Positions 33,845-41,164 of a DNA stretch of 50,633 bases are shown in pieces. Position 1 is the first letter of the stretch, and every line of letters begins with the position of its first letter. The DNA lies in assembly GCA_037386965.1 (NCBI GenBank), contig JARRLN010000008.1, positions 1 through 50,633 of the forward strand, given 5' to 3'. The DNA is from Nitrospirota bacterium. GTDB taxonomy: Bacteria > Nitrospirota > Thermodesulfovibrionia > Thermodesulfovibrionales > JdFR-86. The translations under genes were made by a program, and so were the position numbers. The notes under the pieces were generated by a model, which ran no database searches, had not been told where the DNA came from, and saw only the letters and a program-made list of their open reading frames with translations.

Positions 33845-34978
33845 ATGGCCCTTCTTGACATAAGAGACCTCACCCTGGCCGTGGAAGGGAGAAGCATCCT
33901 CAAGGGCCTTACCTTCTCCATCAAGGAAGGAGAGATTCACGCCCTCCTGGGCACCAACGGCACCGGCAAGAGCACCGTGGCCAACCTCATCATGGGCTCC
34001 GGAGGCCTCCGGCCCCAGGCCGGCCGCATCTTCTTCAAGGGAGAGGACATCACCGGCCTACCCATCCACGAGCGGGCCCGCCGGGGCATCACCATGGCCT
34101 GGCAGGAGCCCGTGCGGTTTGAAGGCATTACCGTCAAGGACTACCTGCACCTGGGGTGGGCGCGGCCCGCAACGACAGACCGAGCAGGGCCTACAACGAC
34201 TGACCAGGCGCGTCCCTCAGCGACCGGGCAGCGGCCCGGGGCGGCAGGGCAACGGCCCGGGGGTCCCGGACCCCTTTCCACGACCTCTGGTGGGGAAGCT
34301 TTTAAAAGGGAGGGGTCGGTGACCTCCCGCACCCGGCCCGATGACATCGCGGGCTTCTCTGAGAACCACGCTTCGAATGACAGTGAAAAAGGGTCCGTGA
34401 CCCCCGTGACCTCCCGGTCTCTCCAAGCGAAGCCCGATAACACCGAGGGCTCTACTGAGAGCCGCGTCTCGGATGACGAGGAAAAGGGGTCCGTGACCCC
34501 GGGGACTCCCGAAGCCCCGCAGACGCGGCCCGACAACGCCGCGGGTTCCACTGAGAACCAGGCTTCGAATGACAGTGAAAAGGGGTCCGTGACCCCTCTG
34601 TTGGAGATGGTGGGGTTGAGTCCGGAGCTTTACCTGCACCGGATGGTGGACCGCTCGCTCTCCGGCGGGCAGAGAAAGCGCGTGGAGCTGGCCTCGGTGC
34701 TCGGGCTCGGCCCCGCACTGGCGATTCTCGATGAGCCCGACAGCGGAATCGACATGCTTTCCACGAAGGACGTGATAAACGTCATTCAGGCGTTCAAGGG
34801 CAGGGGGGCGTCGGTTCTGCTCATCACCCACAGGGAGGAGATAGCCCGGGGGGCGGACACGGCGAGCCTCCTGTGCGGGGGACGCATCGTCTGCGCGGGA
34901 GACCCCGGCAGGGTGGCCGAGTACTACCGCAACAGGAAGTGCGTGATATGCGACGGCCGGGAGTGCGTCTATGTCTGA
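33845..34978 (+). CDS. sufC: SufC-type Fe-S assembly ATPase with a repeat-derived insertion
   Basis: A 377-aa protein, far longer than the usual roughly 250 aa of SufC. Residues 1-105 give the ABC core start with Walker A LLGTNGTGKST (35-45) and Q-loop TMAWQEPVRFEG (83-94). Residues about 106-250 are low complexity and contain repeats (SDEEKGSVTPGT, NDSEKGSVTP) encoded by 96-nt tandem units. The ATPase resumes with PLLEMVGLSPELYLHRMVDR, signature LSGGQRKRV (272-280), Walker B ALAILDEPDSGID and H-loop LITHREE. The tail has a CVICDGRECVYV cysteine cluster. Without the insert the protein has about 232 aa and every motif. It overlaps sufB by 8 nt. Confidence 0.9.
   Translation: MALLDIRDLTLAVEGRSILKGLTFSIKEGEIHALLGTNGTGKSTVANLIMGSGGLRPQAGRIFFKGEDITGLPIHERARRGITMAWQEPVRFEGITVKDYLHLGWARPATTDRAGPTTTDQARPSATGQRPGAAGQRPGGPGPLSTTSGGEAFKREGSVTSRTRPDDIAGFSENHASNDSEKGSVTPVTSRSLQAKPDNTEGSTESRVSDDEEKGSVTPGTPEAPQTRPDNAAGSTENQASNDSEKGSVTPLLEMVGLSPELYLHRMVDRSLSGGQRKRVELASVLGLGPALAILDEPDSGIDMLSTKDVINVIQAFKGRGASVLLITHREEIARGADTASLLCGGRIVCAGDPGRVAEYYRNRKCVICDGRECVYV
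34304..34600 (+). repeat. In-frame 96-nt tandem repeats inside sufC
   Basis: AAAAGGGG-type units start at 34304, 34386, 34482 and 34578 (spacings 82, 96 and 96 nt). Each has GGGGTCCGTGACCCC or a variant (arms GGGGTC/GACCCC), then a GCCCGA(T/C)AAC segment, GAGAACC or GAGAGCC, and TTCGAATGACAGTG or TCGGATGACGAGG before the next AAAAGGGG. This layout parallels the intergenic units (CGATGGTTAAAGAAAAGGGGACTGGTCCCC parts). The 96-nt spacing keeps the frame. Confidence 0.85.
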
Positions 34979-35903
34979 GCTCGGCGGGCTCCTTCGGGCG
35001 TATCGCGAGGCCGGCGGCGAGGACGCCGCCCTTGCGGACAGGGCCACGGCCCACCTGATGCTTGAGGGCAACAGAATCGTGAGCATGCGGGAGGTGGAGG
35101 GTTTCGCCTGCGCGGCCCGTGAGACCCCCGAGGGGCTCGATGCGTCCATCCGGGTGGCCGAGGGCGTGAGGCTTGAGAAGCCCGTGCACCTGTGCTTCGG
35201 GATGCTCCACGGCGGGCTTCAGCACATCGTGCTCGACGTGCGCTTCGGGCGGGGGGCCCGGGCGTCTTTTCTGGCCCACTGCGTGTTTCCCGACATCTCG
35301 GGCGTGGGCCACGTGATGGACGCCGAGATAGGGCTTGAGGAGGGGGCCGAGATGCGTTACAGCGAGGTGCATTTCCACGGGGAGCATGAGGGAGCCGAGG
35401 TGAGGCCCACCGCCCGGGTGCAGGTCGGTCCCCGTGCCCGGTACTTCACGGACTTCTCCCTTACGCGCGGAAGGGTGGGGGACTTGCGCATCGACTACGT
35501 CGCGGACGCCCGGGAGAGCGCCGTGGTGGAGATGACGGCCCGGGTTTTCGGCCGGGGCAGGGACAGGATTTCCATCGACGAGAAGGTCGTCCTCTCCGGC
35601 GCGGACGCCCGGAGCCTCATCAAGACCCGCGTGGCCCTGAAGGACGAGGCCCGGGGGGACATAACCGGGGCCACGGAGGGCAATGCCCAGGGGGCGCGGG
35701 GGCACGTGGACTGCATGGAGATTGTCAGGGACCGGGCGGTGGCCCGGGCTGTGCCCATCGTCAATGTCTCCCACCCGGGGGCCAAGATCACCCACGAGGC
35801 CGCCATCGGGAGCGTGGACCAGAGGCAGCTGGAGACCCTGCTGGCCCACGGCCTGACGCCCGAGGAGGCCGTGGACGTCATCGTGCGGGGGGTGCTCCGG
35901 TGA
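34971..35903 (+). CDS. sufB: SufB/SufD-family Fe-S scaffold protein (short form)
   Basis: A 310-aa protein of the SufBD beta-helix family, shorter than SufB (about 480) or SufD (about 420). It ends with the family block HPGAKITHEAAIGSVDQRQLETLLAHGL..EEAVDVIVRGVL and has GHVDCMEIVRD with a possible ligand Cys. With SufC it forms the minimal two-component type of Fe-S machinery found in many archaea and anaerobic bacteria (the SufCB or Sms type). No sufS, sufE or sufU is in the window. The start overlaps sufC and the stop overlaps the ArsC-like gene by 4 nt. Confidence 0.92.
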   Translation: MSELGGLLRAYREAGGEDAALADRATAHLMLEGNRIVSMREVEGFACAARETPEGLDASIRVAEGVRLEKPVHLCFGMLHGGLQHIVLDVRFGRGARASFLAHCVFPDISGVGHVMDAEIGLEEGAEMRYSEVHFHGEHEGAEVRPTARVQVGPRARYFTDFSLTRGRVGDLRIDYVADARESAVVEMTARVFGRGRDRISIDEKVVLSGADARSLIKTRVALKDEARGDITGATEGNAQGARGHVDCMEIVRDRAVARAVPIVNVSHPGAKITHEAAIGSVDQRQLETLLAHGLTPEEAVDVIVRGVLR

Positions 35904-36349
35904 AGCGGGTGATGGTGCTGTGCACGGCAAACTCCATCCGCTCGCAGATGGCCGAGGGGTTCCTGAGGGCCATGGGCAAGGGCAGGATAGAAGCCCACAG
36001 CGCGGGCGTCATGGCCGCGGGCGTCAACCCGCGGGCCGTCAAAGCCATGCGGGAGGCCGGCATCGACATCTCCGGGCAGAGCTCCAAGGAGCTGGACCCC
36101 GCCCTCCTCCGGCGGATGGACCTGGTCATCACCGTTTGTGGCCATGCCGAGGCCACTTGCCCCTCCACGCCGCCTTCGGTCCGCCGCCTCCACCTGCCCA
36201 TCGACGACCCGGTCGGGGCGCGGGGCACGGAAGAGGAAGTAATGAACGAGTTCCGCCGTGCCCGGGACGAGATAAGAGCGGCCCTCGTCCCTGTGGTCAG
36301 GGAGCTTCTGGCCGAAGAGGACATTTCCCGCCTCTACCGAAAAAGCTAA
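35900..36349 (+). CDS. arsC: Thioredoxin-type arsenate reductase / low-molecular-weight phosphatase
   Basis: A 149-aa LMW-PTP fold protein. The P-loop is VLCTANSIRSQMAEG (Cys8, Arg14; CX5R). Cys80 and Cys87 (TVCGHAEATCP) are 7 apart, as in the pI258 ArsC (Cys82/Cys89), so the thioredoxin-coupled redox relay is possible. It then reduces arsenate to arsenite. No arsenite pump or ArsR is nearby, and a general protein-tyrosine-phosphatase role is an alternative. The GTG start overlaps the sufB stop. Confidence 0.85.
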   Translation: MKRVMVLCTANSIRSQMAEGFLRAMGKGRIEAHSAGVMAAGVNPRAVKAMREAGIDISGQSSKELDPALLRRMDLVITVCGHAEATCPSTPPSVRRLHLPIDDPVGARGTEEEVMNEFRRARDEIRAALVPVVRELLAEEDISRLYRKS

Positions 36350-36406
36350 GCGGCCGCTTTCAAACCGGCCCGCCCTTCCTTTGCCGTTTCCGGACTCTCC
36401 AACCGC

Positions 36407-36435
36407 TTGACAGGGTGCCGGTTTGGTGACATGCT
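36407..36435 (+). promoter_or_regulatory. Possible promoter of the superoxide reductase gene
   Basis: TTGACA (36407-36412), 17-nt spacer, then TGA-CATGCT (extended -10). The leader would be about 95 nt. The rest of the 182-nt gap contains short GC palindromes near 36350-36375 and no gene. Confidence 0.42.
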
Positions 36436-36531
36436 TTCCTTAACAGCCGGATTCCGGTTGACGGAAGGCGCGGAGACGGGGCGCGAACCAACTCTTTTAT
36501 TCGGGGAATCCCAGGAGAAGGAGGCATCACC

Positions 36532-36942
36532 ATGGCGGACGTTACAGTGGCCAAATTCGGAGAACTCTTCCAGACCGCCGATTGGAAGACGGAGAAGCAC
36601 GTACCTGTCATCGAGTGTCCCGATAAGGTGAAGGCCGGCGAGATGTTCACGGTAACGGCCACCATCGGCAAGGAAGTGGCCCATCCCAACAAGACGGAGC
36701 ACCACATCCGCTGGATAGAGCTGTATTTTCATCCCGAGGGCGAGAAGTTCCCCCTGCAGGTGGCAAACTGCCAGTTTACGGCCCACGGCGAGGGCCTGGA
36801 GGGGCCGGACACGGGGGCGGTGCACGCCCATCACGCGGTCACCGTGCAGATGAAGACGGCCAAGCCCGGCACGCTGTACGCAACGAGCTACTGCAACATC
36901 CACGGCCTCTGGAAATACAGCAAGGAGGTCAAGCTCTCCTGA
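36532..36942 (+). CDS. Superoxide reductase (neelaredoxin, 1Fe-SOR / class II)
   Basis: A 136-aa protein that reduces superoxide to hydrogen peroxide. The iron site is complete: EKHVPVI (Glu21, Lys22, His23), HPNKTEHHIRWIELYFHP (His51, His57), and SYCNIHGLWKYS (Cys121, His124). There is no N-terminal desulforedoxin-type rubredoxin domain, so it is the one-iron class. AAGGAGG lies 8 nt before the ATG. It implies life with low or intermittent oxygen. The 3' end overlaps the convergent histidine kinase by 55 nt. Confidence 0.94.
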   Translation: MADVTVAKFGELFQTADWKTEKHVPVIECPDKVKAGEMFTVTATIGKEVAHPNKTEHHIRWIELYFHPEGEKFPLQVANCQFTAHGEGLEGPDTGAVHAHHAVTVQMKTAKPGTLYATSYCNIHGLWKYSKEVKLS

Positions 36943-38342
36943 GGGGGCGGGCGGCATCCTGAAAAGCGGGCGCTCTTTCGGCCCTTTGAGTCTCTACCGA
37001 AAGGTGCACTGAAGGCCGGGAGCGCCGTTGCGCCCGGGTCGCTTGTGGCGTCGAGCCGGCCGCCCATGATGCCCACCAGCTCCTTGACGATGGCCAGCCC
37101 CAGGCCCATGCCGGAGGAGCCCTTTCCCTTGTAGAACCTCTTGAAGATATGAGGCAGGTCCTCCGGGGCTATGCCCCGCCCGGTGTCCCTCACCTGGATG
37201 TGGAAGCTCCCGTCCGTCTTGCCCAGCTCCACCCGGACGGCGCCTCTGTCGGTGTACTTTATGGCGTTGGTGATGATGTTTCTGAGGATGATTTCCAGTT
37301 TCTCCAGGTCGGCGGTGACCGCGCACTCCCCCTCGGGGAGGACCGAGACCTCCACCGGCTTTCCCGCGAGCATGGGGGAAAGGGAGGCCACGACGCCCCG
37401 GGCGAGGCTGCCCAGCTCCACGGTCTCGTATTCGGCTGGCTTGAAGAAGCTGGCCTCGGCCTTGGCGAAGTCCTCGATGCCCTCCACCAGGGAGATGAGC
37501 CTCTCCACCTGGCCGGCCAGCCCGGCCACGGTCTCCCGGTCGCACCGGACGACCCCGTCGGCCACGCCCTCCAGGTGGGCCTTCATCACGGTCAGCGGGG
37601 TGCGCAGCTCGTGGGCCACGTTGCTGGTGAGGTGCTTCCTCAGGGCCTCCTCCCTCTCCAGGGACTCCACCATGTGGTTGAAGGCCTGGGTGAACCGGCC
37701 TATCTCGTCCTTGGACCCGCCCGGCACGCGGACGCTCAGGTCCCCGGTGGAGACTTTTCCGGCGGCGCGGGTGAGACGCTTTATGGGGCCGGTGAGAAAG
37801 ATGCTGAAGACGGCCGACAGGAAGACGGCGCCCCCGCCGGCGATGACGAAGCTGGTGACGAGGAAGGTGCGGCCCCGGCGCTTGAAGATGCCCTCCTTGG
37901 CCTTCAGAAGCCCCCTCCTCTCCAGGGGCCGTATGTGCAGGGAGCCTATCTCCTTGCCCTGGGCAAAGAGGGGATAGCTCTCGAACTCCCCCATCGGCTG
38001 GTTCAGGTTCACCAGGGCCTCCATGCGCCTCCGCATGGTGGGGGTGAGCCCCTTCAGGGCCTCCCGCGAGGTGAGGACCCCCTTCCCCCCGGCGTCCAGC
38101 ACCTGCACGTCGAACCCCAGCATGGTGGCCCAGTGCAGGTAGTCCTCCAGGGTCTTCCTGTCCCAGCCGCTCCGGGGGTCGTAACTGCCCTCCACCGAGG
38201 CCAGCACCCAGTAGAGGCGGTCCTCCCGGGCCCCCATGACATAGTCCTCGAAGTCCTTGATGATAAGGTGCTCGAAGATGAAGTTGCTGACCAGGGCGGT
38301 GAGGATGACGGCGAAGAAGGCCAGGAAAAGCTTAGTCCTCAT
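36888..38342 (-). CDS. Sensor histidine kinase
   Basis: A 484-aa membrane kinase. A first helix (about 5-23), a periplasmic region of about 130 residues, a second helix (about 160-183), HAMP (184-237), HisKA with phospho-accepting His244 (SNVAHELRTPL), and HATPase with NAIKYTDRG (N box), DTGRGIAPEDL (G1) and GMGLGLAIVK (G2). The kinase core should end soon after GGRLDATSDPGATALPA, but the frame continues for about 40 residues of low-similarity sequence into the SOR gene; this suggests loss of the original stop or a small frameshift. It pairs with the response regulator upstream; the ligand is unknown. Confidence 0.9.
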   Translation of the reverse strand: MRTKLFLAFFAVILTALVSNFIFEHLIIKDFEDYVMGAREDRLYWVLASVEGSYDPRSGWDRKTLEDYLHWATMLGFDVQVLDAGGKGVLTSREALKGLTPTMRRRMEALVNLNQPMGEFESYPLFAQGKEIGSLHIRPLERRGLLKAKEGIFKRRGRTFLVTSFVIAGGGAVFLSAVFSIFLTGPIKRLTRAAGKVSTGDLSVRVPGGSKDEIGRFTQAFNHMVESLEREEALRKHLTSNVAHELRTPLTVMKAHLEGVADGVVRCDRETVAGLAGQVERLISLVEGIEDFAKAEASFFKPAEYETVELGSLARGVVASLSPMLAGKPVEVSVLPEGECAVTADLEKLEIILRNIITNAIKYTDRGAVRVELGKTDGSFHIQVRDTGRGIAPEDLPHIFKRFYKGKGSSGMGLGLAIVKELVGIMGGRLDATSDPGATALPAFSAPFGRDSKGRKSARFSGCRPPPQESLTSLLYFQRPWMLQ

Positions 38343-39033
38343 CCCGCGTGCCGATGAACTTGTATCCCAGGCCGTAGACCGTCTTTATGAAGACGGGCTC
38401 ACGCGGGTTGGGCTCTATCTTCTGCCTCAGGTTCTTGATATGGGCGTCCACGGTGCGCTCGTACCCCTCGAAGTCGTAGCCCTGCGCGAGGTTGACCAGC
38501 TGAAGCCTGCTCAGCACGGCCTGGGGGCGTTCGGCCAGTATCTGCAGCATCCTGAACTCCGTGGGGGTGAGGGTCACGGGTGCGCCGTCGCGCTGTACCT
38601 CGTGGTTCTGGACGTTTATCGTGAGGATGCCGCCGTTGAAGCTCAGGACCCGCACGGGCTTCCTCGTCCTCCTCAGAAGGGCGTTCACCCGCGCCACCAG
38701 CTCCCGCGGACTGAAGGGCTTGACCACGTAGTCGTCGGCCCCGATGTGCAGGCCCTTGACCTTCTCCTCCTCGGCGCTCTTGGCCGTCACCATGATGATG
38801 GGCACGTCGGAGTTTTCCCTGAGGAGGGTGCATATCTCCTCGCCGGCCATGTCCGGGAGCATGAGGTCCAGGATGACCAGGTCGTGGTCCTGCTTGAGGA
38901 GGGCCAGGGCCTGCTCACCTGTCTCGGCCACCGCCGCCTGGTAGCCCTCCCGCTCGAGGTAGGCCCTGGTGATGTCCGCTATCCTTCGCTCATCCTCGAT
39001 AATGAGGATTTTTCCCTTATTTGTAGCGCTCAT
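38332..39033 (-). CDS. OmpR-family response regulator
   Basis: A 233-aa regulator. The receiver has the acidic pair in IIEDERRIAD, phospho-acceptor Asp56 (LVILDLMLPD), the T in MVTAKS and Lys in VVKPF. The C-terminal winged helix-turn-helix ends with VDAHIKNLRQKIEPNPREPVFIKTVYGLGYKF. The start chosen is the ATG at 39033, the one with a -10 (TATACT) 6 nt ahead; the frame is open upstream. It overlaps the kinase gene by 11 nt. Target genes unknown; the adjacent ferritin-like gene is divergent. Confidence 0.94.
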   Translation of the reverse strand: MSATNKGKILIIEDERRIADITRAYLEREGYQAAVAETGEQALALLKQDHDLVILDLMLPDMAGEEICTLLRENSDVPIIMVTAKSAEEEKVKGLHIGADDYVVKPFSPRELVARVNALLRRTRKPVRVLSFNGGILTINVQNHEVQRDGAPVTLTPTEFRMLQILAERPQAVLSRLQLVNLAQGYDFEGYERTVDAHIKNLRQKIEPNPREPVFIKTVYGLGYKFIGTRDED

Positions 39034-39039
39034 AGATTG

Positions 39040-39069
39040 AGTATACCCTTCCGGAAAAGCCTTCCGCAA
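39040..39069 (-). promoter_or_regulatory. Promoter of the response regulator/kinase operon, leaderless type
   Basis: TTGCGG (39064-39069), 18-nt spacer, TATACT (39040-39045), 6 nt (CAATCT), ATG at 39033. There is no Shine-Dalgarno site. Confidence 0.55.
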
Positions 39070-39094
39070 GGCCGGTGCAAGGCGGCGGGCGGCC

Positions 39095-39123
39095 TTGCCC
39101 CGGCCCTCCCGTTCCGGTACACT
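39095..39123 (+). promoter_or_regulatory. Promoter of the ferritin-like gene
   Basis: TTGCCC (39095-39100), 17-nt spacer, TACACT (39118-39123). The leader of about 25 nt contains AAGGAGGG in front of the ATG at 39155. Confidence 0.5.
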
Positions 39124-39154
39124 TGGGGTACTCAGCCACCAAGGAGGGACATCC

Positions 39155-39574
39155 ATGGCAGCGAAGAAGATGGGGGAACTGCTGAACCAGGCCATAGCCC
39201 GGGAGATAGCGGTGAGCATCCAGTACATGTGGCAGCACGTGATGGTCAAGGGCCTGTATGCCCAGTCGGTGGGGCCCGTCTTCCGGCAGATAGCCCTGAC
39301 CGAGATGCTCCATGCCGAGATGATAGCCGAGCGCCTGGACTACCTGGGCGGGAAGCCCACCACCGAGCCCGCAACCATAAACGTGGGGGGCTCCGACCCG
39401 GAGGCCATGCTCAAACTCGACGTCAAGGCCGAGGAGGAGGCCCTGGCCCTCTACCGGGAAATCATCGAGCTTGCCCAGAAGGAGGGGGACTACACCACCC
39501 GAAAGCTCTTCGAGGATATCCTGCGGGACGAGGAGAACCACCACAACACGTTCCTGAACCTCCTGGGCAAGTAG
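39155..39574 (+). CDS. Bacterioferritin-like diiron protein
   Basis: A 139-aa four-helix ferritin-like protein from ATG 39155 (AAGGAGGG upstream). Metal-ligand pairs are in REIAVSIQYMWQH, TEMLHAEMIAERL (ExxH), KAEEEALALYREI and RDEENHHNTF (ExxH). It stores iron or detoxifies peroxide in the cytoplasm. Placed by an SOR, a CDF transporter and suf genes, it fits iron and oxidative-stress control. A haem-binding Met cannot be assigned with certainty. Confidence 0.88.
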   Translation: MAAKKMGELLNQAIAREIAVSIQYMWQHVMVKGLYAQSVGPVFRQIALTEMLHAEMIAERLDYLGGKPTTEPATINVGGSDPEAMLKLDVKAEEEALALYREIIELAQKEGDYTTRKLFEDILRDEENHHNTFLNLLGK

Positions 39575-39587
39575 CCAGGCGCGGCCT

Positions 39588-39775
39588 GGAGCGGCTGGAC
39601 ACTGAAGGGGATTATGCCTAGGACGGCCTGCTTCCCGTCCCGTTTCACTGGCGTTAAAGAGGGGACTGGTCCCCGGCCAGCGGGCCGGAGCGACTTGACA
39701 TCGAAGGGGATTATGCCTAGGACGGCCTGCTTCCTAACCCGTTTCGATGGAGTTAAAAAGGGGGGCTGGCCCCCC
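39588..39775. repeat. Two tandem 99-nt REP-like units before hemW
   Basis: Units begin at 39588 (GGAGCGGCTGGACA) and 39687 (GGAGCGACTTGACATCG). Each contains GGGGATTATGCCTAGGACGG, a CCCGTTTC(A/G)(C/A)TGG segment, GTTAAA and a terminal palindrome: GGGGACTGGTCCCC (39661-39674) and GGGGGGCTGGCCCCCC (39760-39775). The 20-base block GGGGATTATGCCTAGGACGG is identical in both copies. There is no gene in the gap 39575-39797. Confidence 0.85.
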
Positions 39776-39785
39776 TGGTCCCCTC

Positions 39786-39791
39786 TAAGAT
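39786..39791 (+). promoter_or_regulatory. Possible -10 TAAGAT of hemW, leaderless type
   Basis: TAAGAT, then 6 nt (AGGGGT), then ATG at 39798. AGGGG is too close to serve as a Shine-Dalgarno site. Confidence 0.35.
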
Positions 39792-39797
39792 AGGGGT

Positions 39798-40916
39798 ATG
39801 GAGAGCGTTTACATCCACGTGCCTTTCTGCGTGCGGAAGTGCGTCTACTGCGATTTCCTCTCGGTGCCCTTCGACCCCGGGCTCGCCCGGGCGTACGTGG
39901 AGGCCCTGGCCTGCGAGGTCCGCCTGCGGGAGGGGGGCGAGATAAAGACGCTTTACCTGGGCGGGGGAACGCCCACCGTCCTGCCGGATGCGCTCTTAAA
40001 AACCCTCTTCGGGGCGCTCATGGAGCGCTTCACCCTTCTGCCCGGCGCGGAGGTCACCATGGAGGCCAACCCCGGCACCCTGGGAGGTGGCAGGGCCGGG
40101 ACGCTCCGCTCCCTGGGTGTGAACCGCCTGAGCATCGGGGTGCAGTCCTTCAGGGACGAGGACCTGCGGCTCCTGGGAAGGGTGCACAGCGCCCGGGATG
40201 CCGAGGAGGCCGCACAGAGGGCCAGGAAGGCCGGGTTTGAGAACGTCTCGCTGGACCTTGTCTTCGGCATCCCGGGGCAGACCCCGGAGGGCTGGCAGGA
40301 GACCCTCGAGCGCGCCCTCTCCCTTTCCCCGGCCCATATATCGGCCTACGAGCTCACCCCCGAGGCGGGCACCCCGCTCATGGAGGCCCTGGAGCGGGGA
40401 GACCTCGTCATGCCCGGGGAGGACGTGGTCCTGGAGATGTTCGCCCGCACCGTGGACACCCTCGCCGCCCACGGCCTTTTCCGCTATGAGATATCCAACT
40501 ACGCCCGGCCGGGACGGGAATGTCGCCACAACCTCAACTACTGGGACAGGGGCGAGTACCTGGGCCTGGGGGCGGGGGCCCACTCCCTCCTCTGGGAGAG
40601 GCGGGAAAGCAACACCAGGGACATCGGGGGCTATATCGCAAGCCTTTCGGAGGGCGCGCTTCCCGTGGCCGAAAGCAACGCCCTCAGCCGGGAGGACATC
40701 CTCAGGGAGGTATTCTTCCTCGGCCTCCGGAAGACGGAGGGCATCGAGAGGGAAAAGTGCGAGAGGGAGCTGGGTGTGGACCTCGGGGATGCCCTCCGGG
40801 AGCTTGAGGACGAGGGTCTTCTTGAGGTCGGCCAGCGGAGGGTGCGCCTGACCGGGCGGGGGATGCTTCTGTTCAACCCCACGGTGGGCAGGCTCCTGGA
40901 CGCCCTGAATCTCTAG
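39798..40916 (+). CDS. hemW: Radical SAM haem chaperone HemW
   Basis: A 372-aa radical SAM protein. The [4Fe-4S] motif CVRKCVYC (Cys11, Cys15, Cys18) starts the barrel, and LGGGTPTVLP, EANPGTL and GVQSF belong to the HemN/HemW group. The missing N-terminal extension and the short length distinguish HemW from coproporphyrinogen dehydrogenase HemN. It hands haem to respiratory enzymes rather than making it. The stop TAG adjoins a GTAAGGGGG hairpin cluster. Confidence 0.9.
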   Translation: MESVYIHVPFCVRKCVYCDFLSVPFDPGLARAYVEALACEVRLREGGEIKTLYLGGGTPTVLPDALLKTLFGALMERFTLLPGAEVTMEANPGTLGGGRAGTLRSLGVNRLSIGVQSFRDEDLRLLGRVHSARDAEEAAQRARKAGFENVSLDLVFGIPGQTPEGWQETLERALSLSPAHISAYELTPEAGTPLMEALERGDLVMPGEDVVLEMFARTVDTLAAHGLFRYEISNYARPGRECRHNLNYWDRGEYLGLGAGAHSLLWERRESNTRDIGGYIASLSEGALPVAESNALSREDILREVFFLGLRKTEGIEREKCERELGVDLGDALRELEDEGLLEVGQRRVRLTGRGMLLFNPTVGRLLDALNL

Positions 40917-41164
40917 AGGGCGTAAGGGGGATTTCGCATCCCCCTTACGTATCCCCCTCTGCGCATAAGGGGGAGTTTCTCCCCCTCATGTATCCCCCCG
41001 GAAAAAACGGAAAAGCTTTGCTTTACGTAGGGAGGACTAACGGTGTCCCTACGTACCCCTTGGTAAGAAAAAGTATTCTCTTCGTCTCATGTGAGGGTGT
41101 TTGTTCCTCGCAGGGCCAACTGGCGTCCCCTTGTATAGTCCCCTTAATCTCCAGTCTCCAGTTT
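40917..41164. repeat. Composite palindromic repeat cluster between convergent hemW and the CDF-like gene
   Basis: No gene in this 248-nt gap. It has the same parts in the same order as 13002-13213: a 12-bp hairpin CGTAAGGGGGAT-ttcgc-ATCCCCCTTACG (40921-40949), a second ATAAGGGGGAG-CTCCCCCTCAT hairpin, GTATCCCCCCGGAAAAAA, TACGTACCCCTTGGTAAG followed by an A/T-rich stretch, and at the right end AATCTCCAGTCTCCAGTTT, reaching the CDF-like stop TAG. Confidence 0.78.

Noticed and set aside
34304-34600. Regular repeats inside sufC considered as a CRISPR array
   Set aside because: Units are 96 nt, adjacent without unique spacers, and translate in frame; no cas gene is present.
34141-35149. Long open frames on the minus strand over sufC and sufB
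   Set aside because: They arise from G+C-rich codon use opposite real genes and have no domain similarity; sufC and sufB on the plus strand have all family motifs.
36994-37545. Alternative frame with a stop near the kinase end taken as a separate gene
   Set aside because: Its translation is Arg/Gly-rich shadow sequence; only its last dozen codons are of interest as a possible original kinase end.
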